64,000 bases of DNA from Marilutibacter maris (GCF_006546735.2 NZ_VICD02000007.1:18586-82585); one strand, 5' to 3'; positions 41,341-50,693 are shown, counted from the stretch's first letter. Program-made: numbers and translations. Notes: generated by a model not told the origin, from the letters alone.

Positions 41341-43799
41341 ACCTGCATCTCAACTGCTGCACCGCCGACCAGCTGTTGGCCGCCGAGCGCCAGCGGATCC
41401 TTGAACTCGCCGACGCCCACCGGCAGGCCGATCCCGCGTTCGCCCACTGGGCGGCCGGCTACGGGGTGATCCGACATGACCCGCTTACCCAGCTCCGGGT
41501 CCGCCAGATGGTGCACGAGCTGGTCGCCCTGGGCCGCACGCCGGATGCCGGCACCGCATGGCAGCGGCTCGCCGCGGCCGACCGCGTCACCAGCGCCGGC
41601 ATGTGGCTGGTGGCGCACATGACCTACAGCCAGCGCGTTCGTACCGACGGCGCGGCCCTGGAGGTCGATGATTTCAAGACCACGCCTGAAGGCCACACCG
41701 GCGGGTCCCTCAACATGGTGCCCGCCTACGCCGGCTACCTGCTGATGGATTCCCTGGATGGCGTCACCCGCGCGTGGATGATGGGCCAGGGGCACTGCGT
41801 GGCCGCCATCGACGCGCTGAACGTGCTGGTTGGCAACATGACCGACCGGCACGCCGAACGTTACGACCGCACCGGCGAAGGGCTGAGCCGGTTCGTAAGC
41901 GACTTCTATGCCTACACCCTCAATCCGGACGGAACGCCGGCGTCGCCCCTCGGCTCCCACGTCAATGCGCACACCGCCGGGGGCGTGATGGAAGGCGGCT
42001 ATCTCGGCTTTGCCGAGCTGCAGTACGTGCATGCGCCGCTCAAGGATGAACGCCTGGTCGCCTTCCTCAGCGACGGTGCGTTCGAGGAACAGCGTGGCAG
42101 CGACTGGGCGCCACGCTGGTGGCGCGCCGAGGACAGCGGACTGGTCAGCCCGATCATCATCCTCAACGGGCGCCGCATCGAACAGCGCAGCCAGATCACC
42201 CAGCAGGGCGGCGAGCGGTGGCTGGACCGGCACCTGCGATTGAACGGCTTTGATCCGATCGCGCTGGACGGGCGCGATCCGGCCAGCATCGCGTGGGGCA
42301 TCCACGTGATGGAGTCGCGCCTGCAAGCGGGCGCCGCTGTTCCCGCCGACGTGCGGCTGCCCTATGGCATCGCCGAAACCGTCAAGGGCTTCGGCTTCCC
42401 CGGCGCCGGGACCAACGCCTCGCACAACTTGCCGCTGCCGGGGAATCCGGCGAAGGATGCCGCGGCGCGCACGCTCTTCAATGAAGGCGCAGCGGCGCTG
42501 TTCGTGGCCGCGTCGGAGCTCGAGCAGGCCGTTGCCGCACTCAACAGCCACGATCTCCAGCAGCGGGTGCGCGAGCGCGACCATGCGCTGGCCGATCGCC
42601 AGGTGGAACCGCCCCGCGTCCCGGCGATCGCCGACCGCGGCGCCGGCGGCGAGAGCTCGCCGATGACCGCGCTCGACGAGCAGTTTGTCGCGATCGCCGA
42701 AGCGAACCCGGGCCTGCGCGTGCGCGTGGGCAATCCCGACGAGCTGCGCAGCAACAAGCTCGACCGCACCCTGGACGCGATGAAGCACCGGGTGCATGAG
42801 CCCGAGCCCGGCGTCGCCGAATCGCCCACCGGCGCGGTCATCACCGCGCTCAACGAGGAAGCCGTGGTCTGCGCCGCACTCGGCAACAAGGGCGGGCTGA
42901 ACCTGGTGGTCACCTACGAGGCGTTCGCACCGAAGATGCTGGGCGCCGTGCGCCAGGAGCTGATCTTCGCCCGCCATCAGGCGCAGGCGGGACGTCCGCC
43001 CGGCTGGCTGGGCGTGCCCCTGGTGCTGACCTCCCACACCTGGGAGAACGCGAAGAACGAGCAGTCGCATCAGGATCCGACCATGGCCGAGGCGCTGCTG
43101 GGCGAAATGGCCGACATTTCGCGCGTGGTGTTTCCCCCGGACGCCAATGGCGCCGCCGCGGCCCTCGCCCACGCCTACGCGCAACGCGGCACGGTCACCA
43201 CCCTGGTCGTCCCCAAGCGCCCGGTGCCGCATGAGCTGACGCCACAGCAGGCCGAGGCGCTGGCCGTGACCGGCGCAACCTGCCTGGCCGGCGATCCGGC
43301 GACGGCGGCGATCCTGCTGGTGGCCACCGGCGCGTACCAGCTGCAGGAAGTGCGTCGCGCGCAGGCGCGCCTGGCCGAACGCGGGGTGTCGGCCGCGATC
43401 GTCTATCTCGGCGAGCCCGGCCGGTTCCGCGCGCCGCGCGATCCGGAGGAGGCGCGGTACGTGCACTCCGACAGCGCGGTCCAGGCGCTGTTCCCGGTGG
43501 GCCGACCGCGCGTATTCGTCACCCACACCCGCCCCGAACCCTTCCTCGGCGCCCTGCGCCGGCTCGACACCGGCCCGGCCACCACCGCGGCGCTGGGCTT
43601 CGTCAACCGCGGCGGCACGCTGGACGTGCCCGGCCTGCTGTTCGCCAACCGCAGCACCTGGGCGCACGTGGTCGACGCGGCCGCGGGCGTCCTCGGCGAG
43701 TCCCGTGGCAGCCTGTTGTCGGAAGCGGAGCTGGCGGCAGTGGATGGTCGCGGCGATCCGGCCACCGTCCTGCGCCCGGAAACGGGACAGGCGTCGTGA
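41337..43799 (+). CDS. Divergent phosphoketolase-family TPP enzyme
   Basis: 820 residues, overlapping the PRPP-synthetase gene by ATGA. The phosphoketolase/transketolase plan is visible: EGHTGGSLNMVPAYAGYL, a GQGHC where classical enzymes have GPGHG, HVNAHTAGGVMEGGYLGFA (like the [20 protein letters not shown] of XFP), the TPP motif FLSDGAFEEQ...IILNG, and TSHTWENAKNEQSHQDP in the pyrimidine domain, which is well conserved. Classical members split xylulose 5-phosphate to acetyl phosphate and glyceraldehyde 3-phosphate. The changed motifs mean that the exact reaction is open. Confidence 0.82.
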   Translation: MNLHLNCCTADQLLAAERQRILELADAHRQADPAFAHWAAGYGVIRHDPLTQLRVRQMVHELVALGRTPDAGTAWQRLAAADRVTSAGMWLVAHMTYSQRVRTDGAALEVDDFKTTPEGHTGGSLNMVPAYAGYLLMDSLDGVTRAWMMGQGHCVAAIDALNVLVGNMTDRHAERYDRTGEGLSRFVSDFYAYTLNPDGTPASPLGSHVNAHTAGGVMEGGYLGFAELQYVHAPLKDERLVAFLSDGAFEEQRGSDWAPRWWRAEDSGLVSPIIILNGRRIEQRSQITQQGGERWLDRHLRLNGFDPIALDGRDPASIAWGIHVMESRLQAGAAVPADVRLPYGIAETVKGFGFPGAGTNASHNLPLPGNPAKDAAARTLFNEGAAALFVAASELEQAVAALNSHDLQQRVRERDHALADRQVEPPRVPAIADRGAGGESSPMTALDEQFVAIAEANPGLRVRVGNPDELRSNKLDRTLDAMKHRVHEPEPGVAESPTGAVITALNEEAVVCAALGNKGGLNLVVTYEAFAPKMLGAVRQELIFARHQAQAGRPPGWLGVPLVLTSHTWENAKNEQSHQDPTMAEALLGEMADISRVVFPPDANGAAAALAHAYAQRGTVTTLVVPKRPVPHELTPQQAEALAVTGATCLAGDPATAAILLVATGAYQLQEVRRAQARLAERGVSAAIVYLGEPGRFRAPRDPEEARYVHSDSAVQALFPVGRPRVFVTHTRPEPFLGALRRLDTGPATTAALGFVNRGGTLDVPGLLFANRSTWAHVVDAAAGVLGESRGSLLSEAELAAVDGRGDPATVLRPETGQAS

Positions 43800-43824
43800 G
43801 CGTGCCGGCCAGGACCTCGCGCTG

Positions 43825-45414
43825 ATGGCCGGCACGGTGCGCCGCGGAGGTCAGATCGCCTGGGCCGGACTGAAGCTCGGAGTCGCCGTGCTGCGCCTGC
43901 GCCGGCGTGCACCCGATCGGCTTCCCGCCTACATCAGCACCACCCTGGTGGGGCTCGGCACAACCTTCGTCAAGCTGGGCCAGGGCTTGAGCCTGCGCTG
44001 GGACCTGCTGCCGGCGCCCTATCGAGAGGCGCTGTCGCGACTGCACAGCGATGTGCCGGCGTTTCCTGCGGAGCAGGCGAGGCGCAGCGTCGAGCAGGCG
44101 TTCGGCGCACCGGTCGACGCGCTCTTCGCCAGCTTCGATGACAGGCCGCTGGCCGCGGCTTCAGTCGCCCAGATCCACCCGGCGCGCATGCATGACGGAC
44201 GCGACGTGGTCGTCAAGATCACCCGCCCCGGCATCCATGCCCAAGTGCAGGCCGACCTGCGGCTGCTGCGGCGCACGGTGCGCGTGGCCCAGTGGCTGTG
44301 GCCGCCGCTCATGCGGCACCGCCCGCTCGAACTCGTCGACGAACTGGGTGCCTTCCTGCGCGACGAGATCGACATGCGCCACGAAGCACAGAACATGCGT
44401 CGCATGGCCAGGGTGCTTGACGCCCTGCCCGGCATCACCCAGCCACACGTCGTCGAACCTTACGCCGCCCGCGCCGTGATGGTCCAGGATCGAAGCCACG
44501 GCACCCGCCTCGAGGCCGCCTACGGAACAGCGGCCGCTCCCGCACTGGCGAGGGAGCTGCTGGATGCCTACGTGCATCAGGTGTTCGGCGCCGGCGTATT
44601 CCATGCAGATCCCCATCCGGGGAATCTGTTCTTCTTCGACGACGGTCGCCTGTGCCTGCATGATTTCGGCTCGATCGGCGTGCTCGACCCGGCTTCCCGG
44701 CTCGCGCTGGGCGGCATGGTCGAGGCCATCGCGGCCGACGATGCCGAGGGCGTGCTGGATGCGGCAATCGCCCTGGGATTCTTCCCGCCACAGGTCGAGC
44801 GACGCTCACATGTGCGAGAGATCCACCTGATCCTGGCCGAGATGGCCAGCCGCCCGCTGGCGGAATGGTCCATTGCCGAGGCGATCTGGCGCGTGGCACG
44901 CATTGGGCAGGGCGCTGGCTTCCGGCTACCCGCCCACCTGTTGGCCCTGATCCGCACGTTGTTCCTGGTCGAGAACACGCTGCGGGCACTGGATCCGGAC
45001 ATGGACCTGCTGGGCACGCTGTCGGCGCAGGCAGCCGACGTCATGGCGATCGTCGACGCCAGCCGACCCGCGCGCCGTCCGCTGGCGATGCGGCTGGCAC
45101 GCACCGCCCGCCAGCTGCCGCAGATCGCCACCGACCTGTTGCGACAGGCACAGCTGAGTGACGGACGACCCGCGTTCTCGGTGCACCACCACGGCCTGGC
45201 TCCCACGCACGAGGCGCTCGCGCGCACCGGCAACCGGCTGGCGCTGGCCCTGGTTACCCTGGGCCTCTACGTCAGCGGTGCCCTGCTCGCCCTGCACAGC
45301 ACCGGTCCGCTACTGGCCGGACATCTGCCATGGCTGTCCGTCATCGCGTTCGCCGGCGCAGCGCTCCTGTCGCTGCGGCTCGTCGTTGCCATAGGACGGT
45401 CAGGCCACCTGTAA
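43825..45414 (+). CDS. UbiB/ABC1-family protein kinase-like protein
   Basis: 529 residues from ATG 43825. The atypical kinase signature is intact: KLGQ (FVKLGQGLSLR), the Ala-rich loop AAASVAQIH, catalytic HADPHPGN and metal-binding DFG (LHDFGSIG). Two membrane helices at the C-terminus (LALALVTLGLYVSGALLAL, LSVIAFAGAALLSL) anchor it. Family members support ubiquinone synthesis or lipid homeostasis through ATPase activity. Position after the phosphoketolase does not reveal its specific role. Confidence 0.88.
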   Translation: MAGTVRRGGQIAWAGLKLGVAVLRLRRRAPDRLPAYISTTLVGLGTTFVKLGQGLSLRWDLLPAPYREALSRLHSDVPAFPAEQARRSVEQAFGAPVDALFASFDDRPLAAASVAQIHPARMHDGRDVVVKITRPGIHAQVQADLRLLRRTVRVAQWLWPPLMRHRPLELVDELGAFLRDEIDMRHEAQNMRRMARVLDALPGITQPHVVEPYAARAVMVQDRSHGTRLEAAYGTAAAPALARELLDAYVHQVFGAGVFHADPHPGNLFFFDDGRLCLHDFGSIGVLDPASRLALGGMVEAIAADDAEGVLDAAIALGFFPPQVERRSHVREIHLILAEMASRPLAEWSIAEAIWRVARIGQGAGFRLPAHLLALIRTLFLVENTLRALDPDMDLLGTLSAQAADVMAIVDASRPARRPLAMRLARTARQLPQIATDLLRQAQLSDGRPAFSVHHHGLAPTHEALARTGNRLALALVTLGLYVSGALLALHSTGPLLAGHLPWLSVIAFAGAALLSLRLVVAIGRSGHL

Positions 45415-45450
45415 GCGCATCCCGCCACTGACATCCGGAGGATAACCGCC

Positions 45451-45933
45451 ATGAACCGTCGCCTTGTCCTGTCCCTCGCCGGCGTGCTGTTCCTGGCCGT
45501 CGGCAGCGCGTCCGCCACCGAGGCGCCCTTGGCGGGTCCAGTCCAGCATATCGATGGATACACGCTGTATTTCGGCATGGTGCCCAGTGCGATTGCTGCG
45601 CCCTCGATCGGAACCCACAGCCCCGGTCCGCGCGACGCGCACGGATTGCCGCGCGGGGACTATGCGCGCGAACATCACCTGCTGGTCGTCGTCGAGCGCA
45701 TGCGCGACGGGGTGCGTCCGACGGGCGTGCAGGTCGTGGCAACGGTGCCGATCGCCGGGCAGACGGTGAGCCGCACGCTCGCGCCGATGACGATCAACGA
45801 CTCGATGAGCCACGGCGCCGTGTTCGTACTGCCAAGCCCGGGGCGCTACGTCTTCACCACCACCGTGCGCGTGCCTGGCGAGCCCGAACTGATCGTCGCC
45901 CGCTTCTCCTATACGCTGGCGCACAATCCATGA
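45451..45933 (+). CDS. Exported protein of unknown function
   Basis: 160 residues with a signal peptide (LVLSLAGVLFLAVGSASA). The remainder is an immunoglobulin-like beta protein: HIDGYTLYFGMVPSAI, then HLLVVVERMRDGVRPTGVQVVATV, then GAVFVLPSPGRYVFTTTVRV. Layout resembles FixH/YtkA or CopC-like periplasmic domains, and SMSHGAVF could bind metal. I do not recognise the family. It overlaps the hydrolase gene by ATGA. Confidence 0.6.
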   Translation: MNRRLVLSLAGVLFLAVGSASATEAPLAGPVQHIDGYTLYFGMVPSAIAAPSIGTHSPGPRDAHGLPRGDYAREHHLLVVVERMRDGVRPTGVQVVATVPIAGQTVSRTLAPMTINDSMSHGAVFVLPSPGRYVFTTTVRVPGEPELIVARFSYTLAHNP

Positions 45934-46787
45934 CCACGCTGCCAGGCTTCGCCGACCCGGCACATCCCGGTCTTCCCGAACGCCTGCATGTGGAGTCTCT
46001 CGGCCGGGGGTCGCTACGGGTGACGTTCCTGCCGGGCCTCGGTGGCACCACGCGCTACTGGACCTCGACGCCGGTGGCACCGGCGTTCCGGCAGGCGCAG
46101 ACCGAGCTGGTCGATCTCTATGGGTTCGGGCACTCGCCCCGGCCCTGGTGCCGCTACACGGTCGAGCGGCACGTCGACGCGCTCGCACGCACCCTCCAGG
46201 CCGGCCCGCCGCGGGTCCTCGTCGGCCATTCGCTCGGCGCGGCGCTGGCGCTCGCCTTGGCCGCGCGCCACCCCGACCGGGTCCAGGCGCTGTGCTTGTT
46301 CAGCCTGCCCGACTTCGGCTCGCGCGCTGGCGCGATCGAATGGTTCGCCAGCCAGCGCGGCGGCTGGATCTACACGAACATGCTGGCGACCGCGCTCGCG
46401 TGCCTGGTCACCCGTCGCGTGGCGGGCCGTTGGCTGCCCTATCTGGTGCGCAACGTGCCGCCCGAGGTCGCACGCGACCTGGTGCTGCACAACATGGCCT
46501 CGTCCACCACGTCGCTGTGGGAGGTCCTCTACCAGCACGACGTGCGGGGCGACGCGGCCGCCCTGCCACCGGACCTGCCGGTGACGTGTGTGCACGGCCT
46601 GCGTGATGCGACGGCACCGCCTGCGCGCGTGACCGAGCTGGCGGCGCGTTTCCCGCGCTGGCGCCATGTGACGCTGGATGCCGACCATCATCCGTGGTTG
46701 CGCGATCCGGGCGCCTGCCATGGGATAATCGACGCCCTCTGCGAAGCGGTGCGGCCGGAAGCCGTCCGCGCCGAGGCGATCGCGTGA
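45930..46787 (+). CDS. Alpha/beta hydrolase
   Basis: 285 residues. Nucleophile elbow VGHSLGAALAL, oxyanion strand TFLPGLGGTTRYW, the acid in CVHGLRDATAPP and the histidine in DADHHPWLRDPG complete the catalytic triad. There is no signal peptide, so it is cytosolic. The substrate cannot be predicted; a lipid-linked role is possible given the neighbouring fatty-acid gene. Its stop overlaps the next start (TGATG). Confidence 0.85.
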   Translation: MTTLPGFADPAHPGLPERLHVESLGRGSLRVTFLPGLGGTTRYWTSTPVAPAFRQAQTELVDLYGFGHSPRPWCRYTVERHVDALARTLQAGPPRVLVGHSLGAALALALAARHPDRVQALCLFSLPDFGSRAGAIEWFASQRGGWIYTNMLATALACLVTRRVAGRWLPYLVRNVPPEVARDLVLHNMASSTTSLWEVLYQHDVRGDAAALPPDLPVTCVHGLRDATAPPARVTELAARFPRWRHVTLDADHHPWLRDPGACHGIIDALCEAVRPEAVRAEAIA

Positions 46788-47971
46788 TGGCCGGACGCGA
46801 ACCCGTCGGCATCGCGAGCGCGCGGCCGGGGTTGGCGGCGAGCGCAGCGGTCGCGCTCGCCTATGGCGTGGTGCTGCCCGTCCTGCCCACGGTGGTGGCT
46901 TCGTCGCCTTCGCCGGCGCGCGCGATCGCCGAGTTGATGGCGGTCTACAGCGCCGCCATGGTGGTGACGGCACCGATCTGGGTACGGGTCTGTCGACAAC
47001 TCCCGGCACACCTGCTCGTGCGCTTCAGCCTGCTCGGCCAGGCCGCGGCGATGATCATGCTCCTCTGGTCTTCGGAAACGACGGTGCTGCTGTTGGCGCG
47101 CGGCCTGCAGGGCATCTTCGCAGGCGCCGCACTCCCGGCCCTGCAGACCGCCGCTTCGCGCGCCGCTGGCAGCGAGGGCGACCGCTCGCAGCGCCTGTCG
47201 GACCTGACCCGCGCCGCGCTGGTCGGCAGTTTGTTCGGCCCGGGCGTGGGCGGCGTTGTAGCGGCTGACGACAGCCTGGTCGGCCCGGTCCTGGTCGGCG
47301 CCGCCGTGCTCGTGCTGGCAGCCGCGGCGCAGCGGCCGGCGACCGGGTCAGCCACCATCGTCGTGGCCGGTCCGGGTTCGCCCACGCGCCATCGCGACGT
47401 CGTCGTGCTGCTTCTGCTGGCCGCACTGGCGGCTGCGGCAATGAGCGTTTACGAGGTGGGGCTCGCGACGCAGGGGGGCGCGGATGGTCTGTCGGCGCGC
47501 GAACTCGGCTTCATGTTCACCGGCTGCGGCGTGGTGATGCTGCTCGCCCAGTCGCTCGTGTTCCGTCCGCGTCACGACCCGTTGCGCGCATTCAACTGGG
47601 TGGCGCCCTCGTTTGTCGCCACCGCTGCCGGCCTCGCATTGCTCGCCTGGCTCGGCGGCAGGTGGCCGGGTGCGCTCGGCCTGGTCCTCGTGGCGGCAGG
47701 TGGCGGCGTGCTGCAGCCGGCGCTCGTCTACTGGACCTCCCGAGCCGCGGGGGCCGCCGAGGCCACCAGCCTGGGGTGGCGCGCTTCGTTCACGGCTGCC
47801 GGCCAGGCGCTTGGCAGTCTTGCCGGCGGTTTCGCGTTCGCCGTCACCCTTACCGGAAAGATTGTGCTGGCCACCCTCCTCTTGATCCTGCTTGCCGCGG
47901 CCATGCTCGCGCTTGCACGACGCCGCGCACCGGCCGGGCTTCCACTTTCCGTATCGACTCAGGAGCGATGA
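46787..47971 (+). CDS. MFS transporter
   Basis: 394 residues with about 11-12 hydrophobic helices and an internal loop near the middle, the major facilitator plan. ARGLQGIFAGAALPALQTA in helix 4-5 and PGVGGVVA after helix 5 look like the motif C region of drug/proton antiporters. The substrate is unknown. Start ATG 46787 overlaps the hydrolase stop; its own stop overlaps the fatty-acid synthase start (ATGA). Confidence 0.82.
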   Translation: MAGREPVGIASARPGLAASAAVALAYGVVLPVLPTVVASSPSPARAIAELMAVYSAAMVVTAPIWVRVCRQLPAHLLVRFSLLGQAAAMIMLLWSSETTVLLLARGLQGIFAGAALPALQTAASRAAGSEGDRSQRLSDLTRAALVGSLFGPGVGGVVAADDSLVGPVLVGAAVLVLAAAAQRPATGSATIVVAGPGSPTRHRDVVVLLLLAALAAAAMSVYEVGLATQGGADGLSARELGFMFTGCGVVMLLAQSLVFRPRHDPLRAFNWVAPSFVATAAGLALLAWLGGRWPGALGLVLVAAGGGVLQPALVYWTSRAAGAAEATSLGWRASFTAAGQALGSLAGGFAFAVTLTGKIVLATLLLILLAAAMLALARRRAPAGLPLSVSTQER

Positions 47972-49167
47972 CCATGTCCCAGACCACTCTTCCTGCTGCC
48001 GACCGCGCTGCGCCGCCCGGCAACGTCCCCCATGCCACGCCGCCGACGCGCCGTCCGGTCCCTGGCCAGGCGGCCGTCGCCACTGTCCTTGCACGCGCCG
48101 ACGTGCTTGTCGACGGGCCGCGCCCCTGGGACATGCGCGTCCACGATCCCGGCGTGTTTCCCCGCCTGCTGCGGAACGGCTCGCTCGCGCTCGGCGAGGC
48201 CTACATGGATGGCGCCTGGGACTGCGAGGCGCTGGACCAGATGCTCACGCGCCTGCTGCGTGCGCGGCTGGATGAGGCCGTCATCGGCTGGGCCGACCGC
48301 TGGGACGCCCTGCGTGCGCGGCTGTTCAATCGCCAGCGCGGCCGGCGCGCCTTCGAGGTCGGCGAGCGCCATTACGACCTGGGCAACGATCTCTACCGCG
48401 CCATGCTCGGCGCGCGCCTGGTCTACAGCTGCGCGTACTGGAGCGAGGCGACCGAGCTCGACGCCGCACAGGTCGCCAAGCTCGACCTGATCGCGCGCAA
48501 GCTGCAGCTCGCGCCGGGCATGCGTGTGCTCGACATCGGCTGCGGCTGGGGCGAGGCCCTGCGCCACTTCGCCGAGCACTACGGCGTCAGCGGTGTGGGC
48601 CTGACCATCTCCAGCGAGCAGGCGGACTTCGCGCGCGAGCGTTGTGCGGGGTTTCCCGTCGAAATCCGGGTGCAGGACTACCACGATGTGCGCGGCGAGT
48701 TCGACCGGGTGTTTTCCGTCGGCATGTTCGAGCACGTGGGCGTACGCAACTACCGCGCCTACTTCGAAACCGTGCACCGCTGCCTGCGGCCGCATGGCCT
48801 CACGCTGCTGCACACGATCGGCACCAACCGGTCGACCGACCGCACCGACCCATGGATCGAGCGCTACATCTTTCCCAATTCGATGCTGCCCTCAGCGGCT
48901 CAGATAACGGCCGCGAGCGAGGGTCTGTTCGTGCACGAGGATTGGCACAACTTCGGTGCCGACTACGATCGAACGCTGCAGGCCTGGCGCCGCAACATCG
49001 AAGCTGCCTGGTCACGGTTGCCGGCCCGCTACGACGAACGTTTCCGCCGCATGTGGCGCTATTACCTGCACGCCAGCATGGCCGCGTTCCGCAGCCGCAA
49101 CGCGCAACTCTGGCAGCTTGTCCTTTCCCGCGACGGCGTGCCAGGCGGCTACGTCGCGCCCCGCTGA
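47968..49167 (+). CDS. cfa: Cyclopropane-fatty-acyl-phospholipid synthase
   Basis: 399 residues. The enzyme adds a methylene bridge to unsaturated phospholipid acyl chains using S-adenosylmethionine, which toughens the membrane. The typical N-terminal domain (LGEAYMDGAWDCEALDQML) leads to HYDLGNDLYRAMLG, the SAM motif VLDIGCGWGEALRHFA, the VGMFEHVG motif and the C-terminal FGADYDRTLQAWRRNIEAAW. All expected motifs are present. Overlaps the MFS gene. Confidence 0.93.
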   Translation: MTMSQTTLPAADRAAPPGNVPHATPPTRRPVPGQAAVATVLARADVLVDGPRPWDMRVHDPGVFPRLLRNGSLALGEAYMDGAWDCEALDQMLTRLLRARLDEAVIGWADRWDALRARLFNRQRGRRAFEVGERHYDLGNDLYRAMLGARLVYSCAYWSEATELDAAQVAKLDLIARKLQLAPGMRVLDIGCGWGEALRHFAEHYGVSGVGLTISSEQADFARERCAGFPVEIRVQDYHDVRGEFDRVFSVGMFEHVGVRNYRAYFETVHRCLRPHGLTLLHTIGTNRSTDRTDPWIERYIFPNSMLPSAAQITAASEGLFVHEDWHNFGADYDRTLQAWRRNIEAAWSRLPARYDERFRRMWRYYLHASMAAFRSRNAQLWQLVLSRDGVPGGYVAPR

Positions 49168-49179
49168 CAGGAGGTTACC

Positions 49180-49827
49180 ATGTGCTTTTCCGCCACGGCC
49201 AGTTTCACCGCCAGCGTCGCACTCACCGGCATCGGCGTGCTTGCGCTGCGGGCCGCGCACACGCCCGGCGAACGCATGTTCGCCTTGATCCCGCTCCTGT
49301 TCGCTGCCCAGCAGGCGACGGAAGGCCTGGTATGGATGAGTTACCCGTGGGACGCACCCACCCTGCGCGCCTGGGCAACACAGGTCTATTCGGTCTTCTC
49401 CCACCTGGTCTGGCCCGTCTTCACCCCTTGGGCGGTGCGTGCACTGGAGCCTGTGCCGTGGCGGCGCCACGTGTTGGCGCTGCTTGGTGTCGCGGGCTTT
49501 CTGAGCGCCCTGTTTCTGCTCTTCGGCATGGTCGCCACGCCGATCGAGGTGGTCCCCACCGGAGGCCACCTCGCGTACCGATCGCCACACTTCTTCCTGC
49601 CGATATCGCTGACGCTGTACCTTGCCGCGACGACGGTCGGGCTGGGCATGTCGAGCCAGCCGGTGATCCGCTGGTTCGGCGTGCTGGCACTGGCATCGGC
49701 GGGGTTCACCTATCTGGTGTATGCGCGCTGGTTCATCTCGGTCTGGTGCTTCTATGCCGCCTTGCTCAGCGTCATGGTCTACATCGCGCTCACGTCGCGC
49801 CGGACCGCGGCTCGCCATGCAACCTGA
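49180..49827 (+). CDS. DUF6629-type membrane protein
   Basis: 215 residues, with about six to seven helices. The opening MCFSATASFTASVALTGIGVLAL and QQATEGLVWMS are typical of the DUF6629 family, of unknown function. The stop codon at 49825-49827 lies exactly where the phospholipase-D gene fragment begins, so the natural C-terminus may have been cut by that recombination. Confidence 0.75.
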   Translation: MCFSATASFTASVALTGIGVLALRAAHTPGERMFALIPLLFAAQQATEGLVWMSYPWDAPTLRAWATQVYSVFSHLVWPVFTPWAVRALEPVPWRRHVLALLGVAGFLSALFLLFGMVATPIEVVPTGGHLAYRSPHFFLPISLTLYLAATTVGLGMSSQPVIRWFGVLALASAGFTYLVYARWFISVWCFYAALLSVMVYIALTSRRTAARHAT

Positions 49828-49868
49828 CTTCTATTACCGCAGCTTCTTTGTCAACGATGAGCTCAATC
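49826..49868 (+). pseudogene. Fragment of a phospholipase-D-like gene (second HKD region)
   Basis: 43 bp nearly identical (about three mismatches) to the region of the intact minus-strand gene at about 23060-23105 that encodes [12 protein letters not shown]. Here it is in the plus orientation and ends abruptly on both sides. It is the left scar of the Nuo-like cassette. Confidence 0.8.
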
Positions 49869-50348
49869 CATTGGCGTTTCACCGTTTCAGGTGGACGATT
49901 CTCCGGCATGTACGGCCGGCGGATAGAGATCCAGGCCGCCCAGATGGAAATAGATGGCGTCGCGGACACTGCGGCTCGATCAGCGCCAGCAACGCCTTTC
50001 ACCGCACCACGTGCTCCATCTCCGCCAGAAAGATCTCCCGGCCCGTGCGCTCGCGCTTGCCAATGCCATCGGCGTCACCAAACGTCAGCTGCGTGAATCG
50101 TCATCCACATCAGGTTGCGCTATTGTCGCGCGAAACAGAGGCGTTGTTCAGAGCTTCCTTAACCGCCCCAAATATCACGTGGAAGGGATCTGCATCACCA
50201 TGGCCGAGACCCACGACTTCATCGTTCCGGGGATAACGCGCGGTCATTGTCAGACGCCAGTGCACCTGGGCATGACTCGCGCAGGTTCACCTCTCCCGAT
50301 GACAAGTGACAGATTTCGTTTTCTCGACCACAGGGAAAGGTGACTGTA
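49869..50348. other. Junction region before the Nuo-like operon
   Basis: About 480 bp. It contains an IS5-family remnant (separate entry) and no intact gene. On the minus strand around 49905-49975 are short frames (AIYFHLGGLDLYPP; RRPYMPENRPPE) that look like leftovers of a further gene. The 190 bp from 50159 to 50348 must hold the promoter of the operon; I cannot point to convincing hexamers, but an AAAGGTGA ribosome-binding site precedes the nuoA ATG. Confidence 0.5.
49975..50158 (-). mobile_element. IS5-family insertion sequence remnant
   Basis: Reading leftward from 50158: terminal-repeat-like GGAAGCTCTGAACAA (50144-50158), then a transposase N-terminus in one frame, QLTFGDADGIGKRERTGRE followed by IFLAEMEHVVR, an in-frame stop at about 50000, and KALLALIEP. 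This is the well-known beginning of IS5-group transposases. The element is broken after about 60 codons, so it is dead. Confidence 0.8.
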
Positions 50349-50693
50349 ATGTACTCCGGGATTATAGCCATGGCACTGCTGGCGATCTTCGCTGTAGTGT
50401 TCCTCTACGCGCTTCACCGGGCACTCAGCGTGGAGCCTGAACCACTGACTGTGCTTCCTGCCCAGTCGGGGTGGTTGCCCCAGGAGCACGCGCTATCCCG
50501 GTTCCATGCGCGCTGGTACCTCGCTTCGATCGTCTTCCTCGCCTTCGACGTGGAGATGTTGTTCATGTATCCGTGGGCGGTGGTTGTAGCCGAGGTAGGG
50601 GTCTCTGCGGTGGTGGAGATGTTTCTGTTTCTCGGAGCCCTGCTCGTCGCGGTGGCGTGGGCCTGGCGGGAGGGAGCCTTCCGGTGGGCTTGA
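50349..50693 (+). CDS. nuoA: Complex I membrane subunit NuoA-like
   Basis: 114 residues from ATG 50349 (a GTG at 50340 is possible). Three helices; the conserved RWYLASIVFLAFDVEMLFMYPWAV carries the Phe-Asp-Val-Glu core of NuoA that sits at the interface with NuoJ and NuoK. In true complex I this subunit links the redox arm to the membrane arm. First gene of an eight-gene operon; the next gene starts inside its end. Confidence 0.9.
   Translation: MYSGIIAMALLAIFAVVFLYALHRALSVEPEPLTVLPAQSGWLPQEHALSRFHARWYLASIVFLAFDVEMLFMYPWAVVVAEVGVSAVVEMFLFLGALLVAVAWAWREGAFRWA

Noticed and set aside
43798..43827. GTG overlapping the phosphoketolase stop as the start of the UbiB-like gene
   Set aside because: That frame meets a stop after nine codons; the in-frame start is ATG 43825.
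41190..43835. An 881-codon minus-strand open frame
   Set aside because: It is antisense to the phosphoketolase gene and its translation (Arg/Gly/His-rich, no motifs) resembles no protein.
48642..50096. 484-codon plus-strand frame running from the cfa gene across DUF6629 into the junction
   Set aside because: It is out of frame with two well-supported genes and its product is Arg/His/Ala-rich noise.
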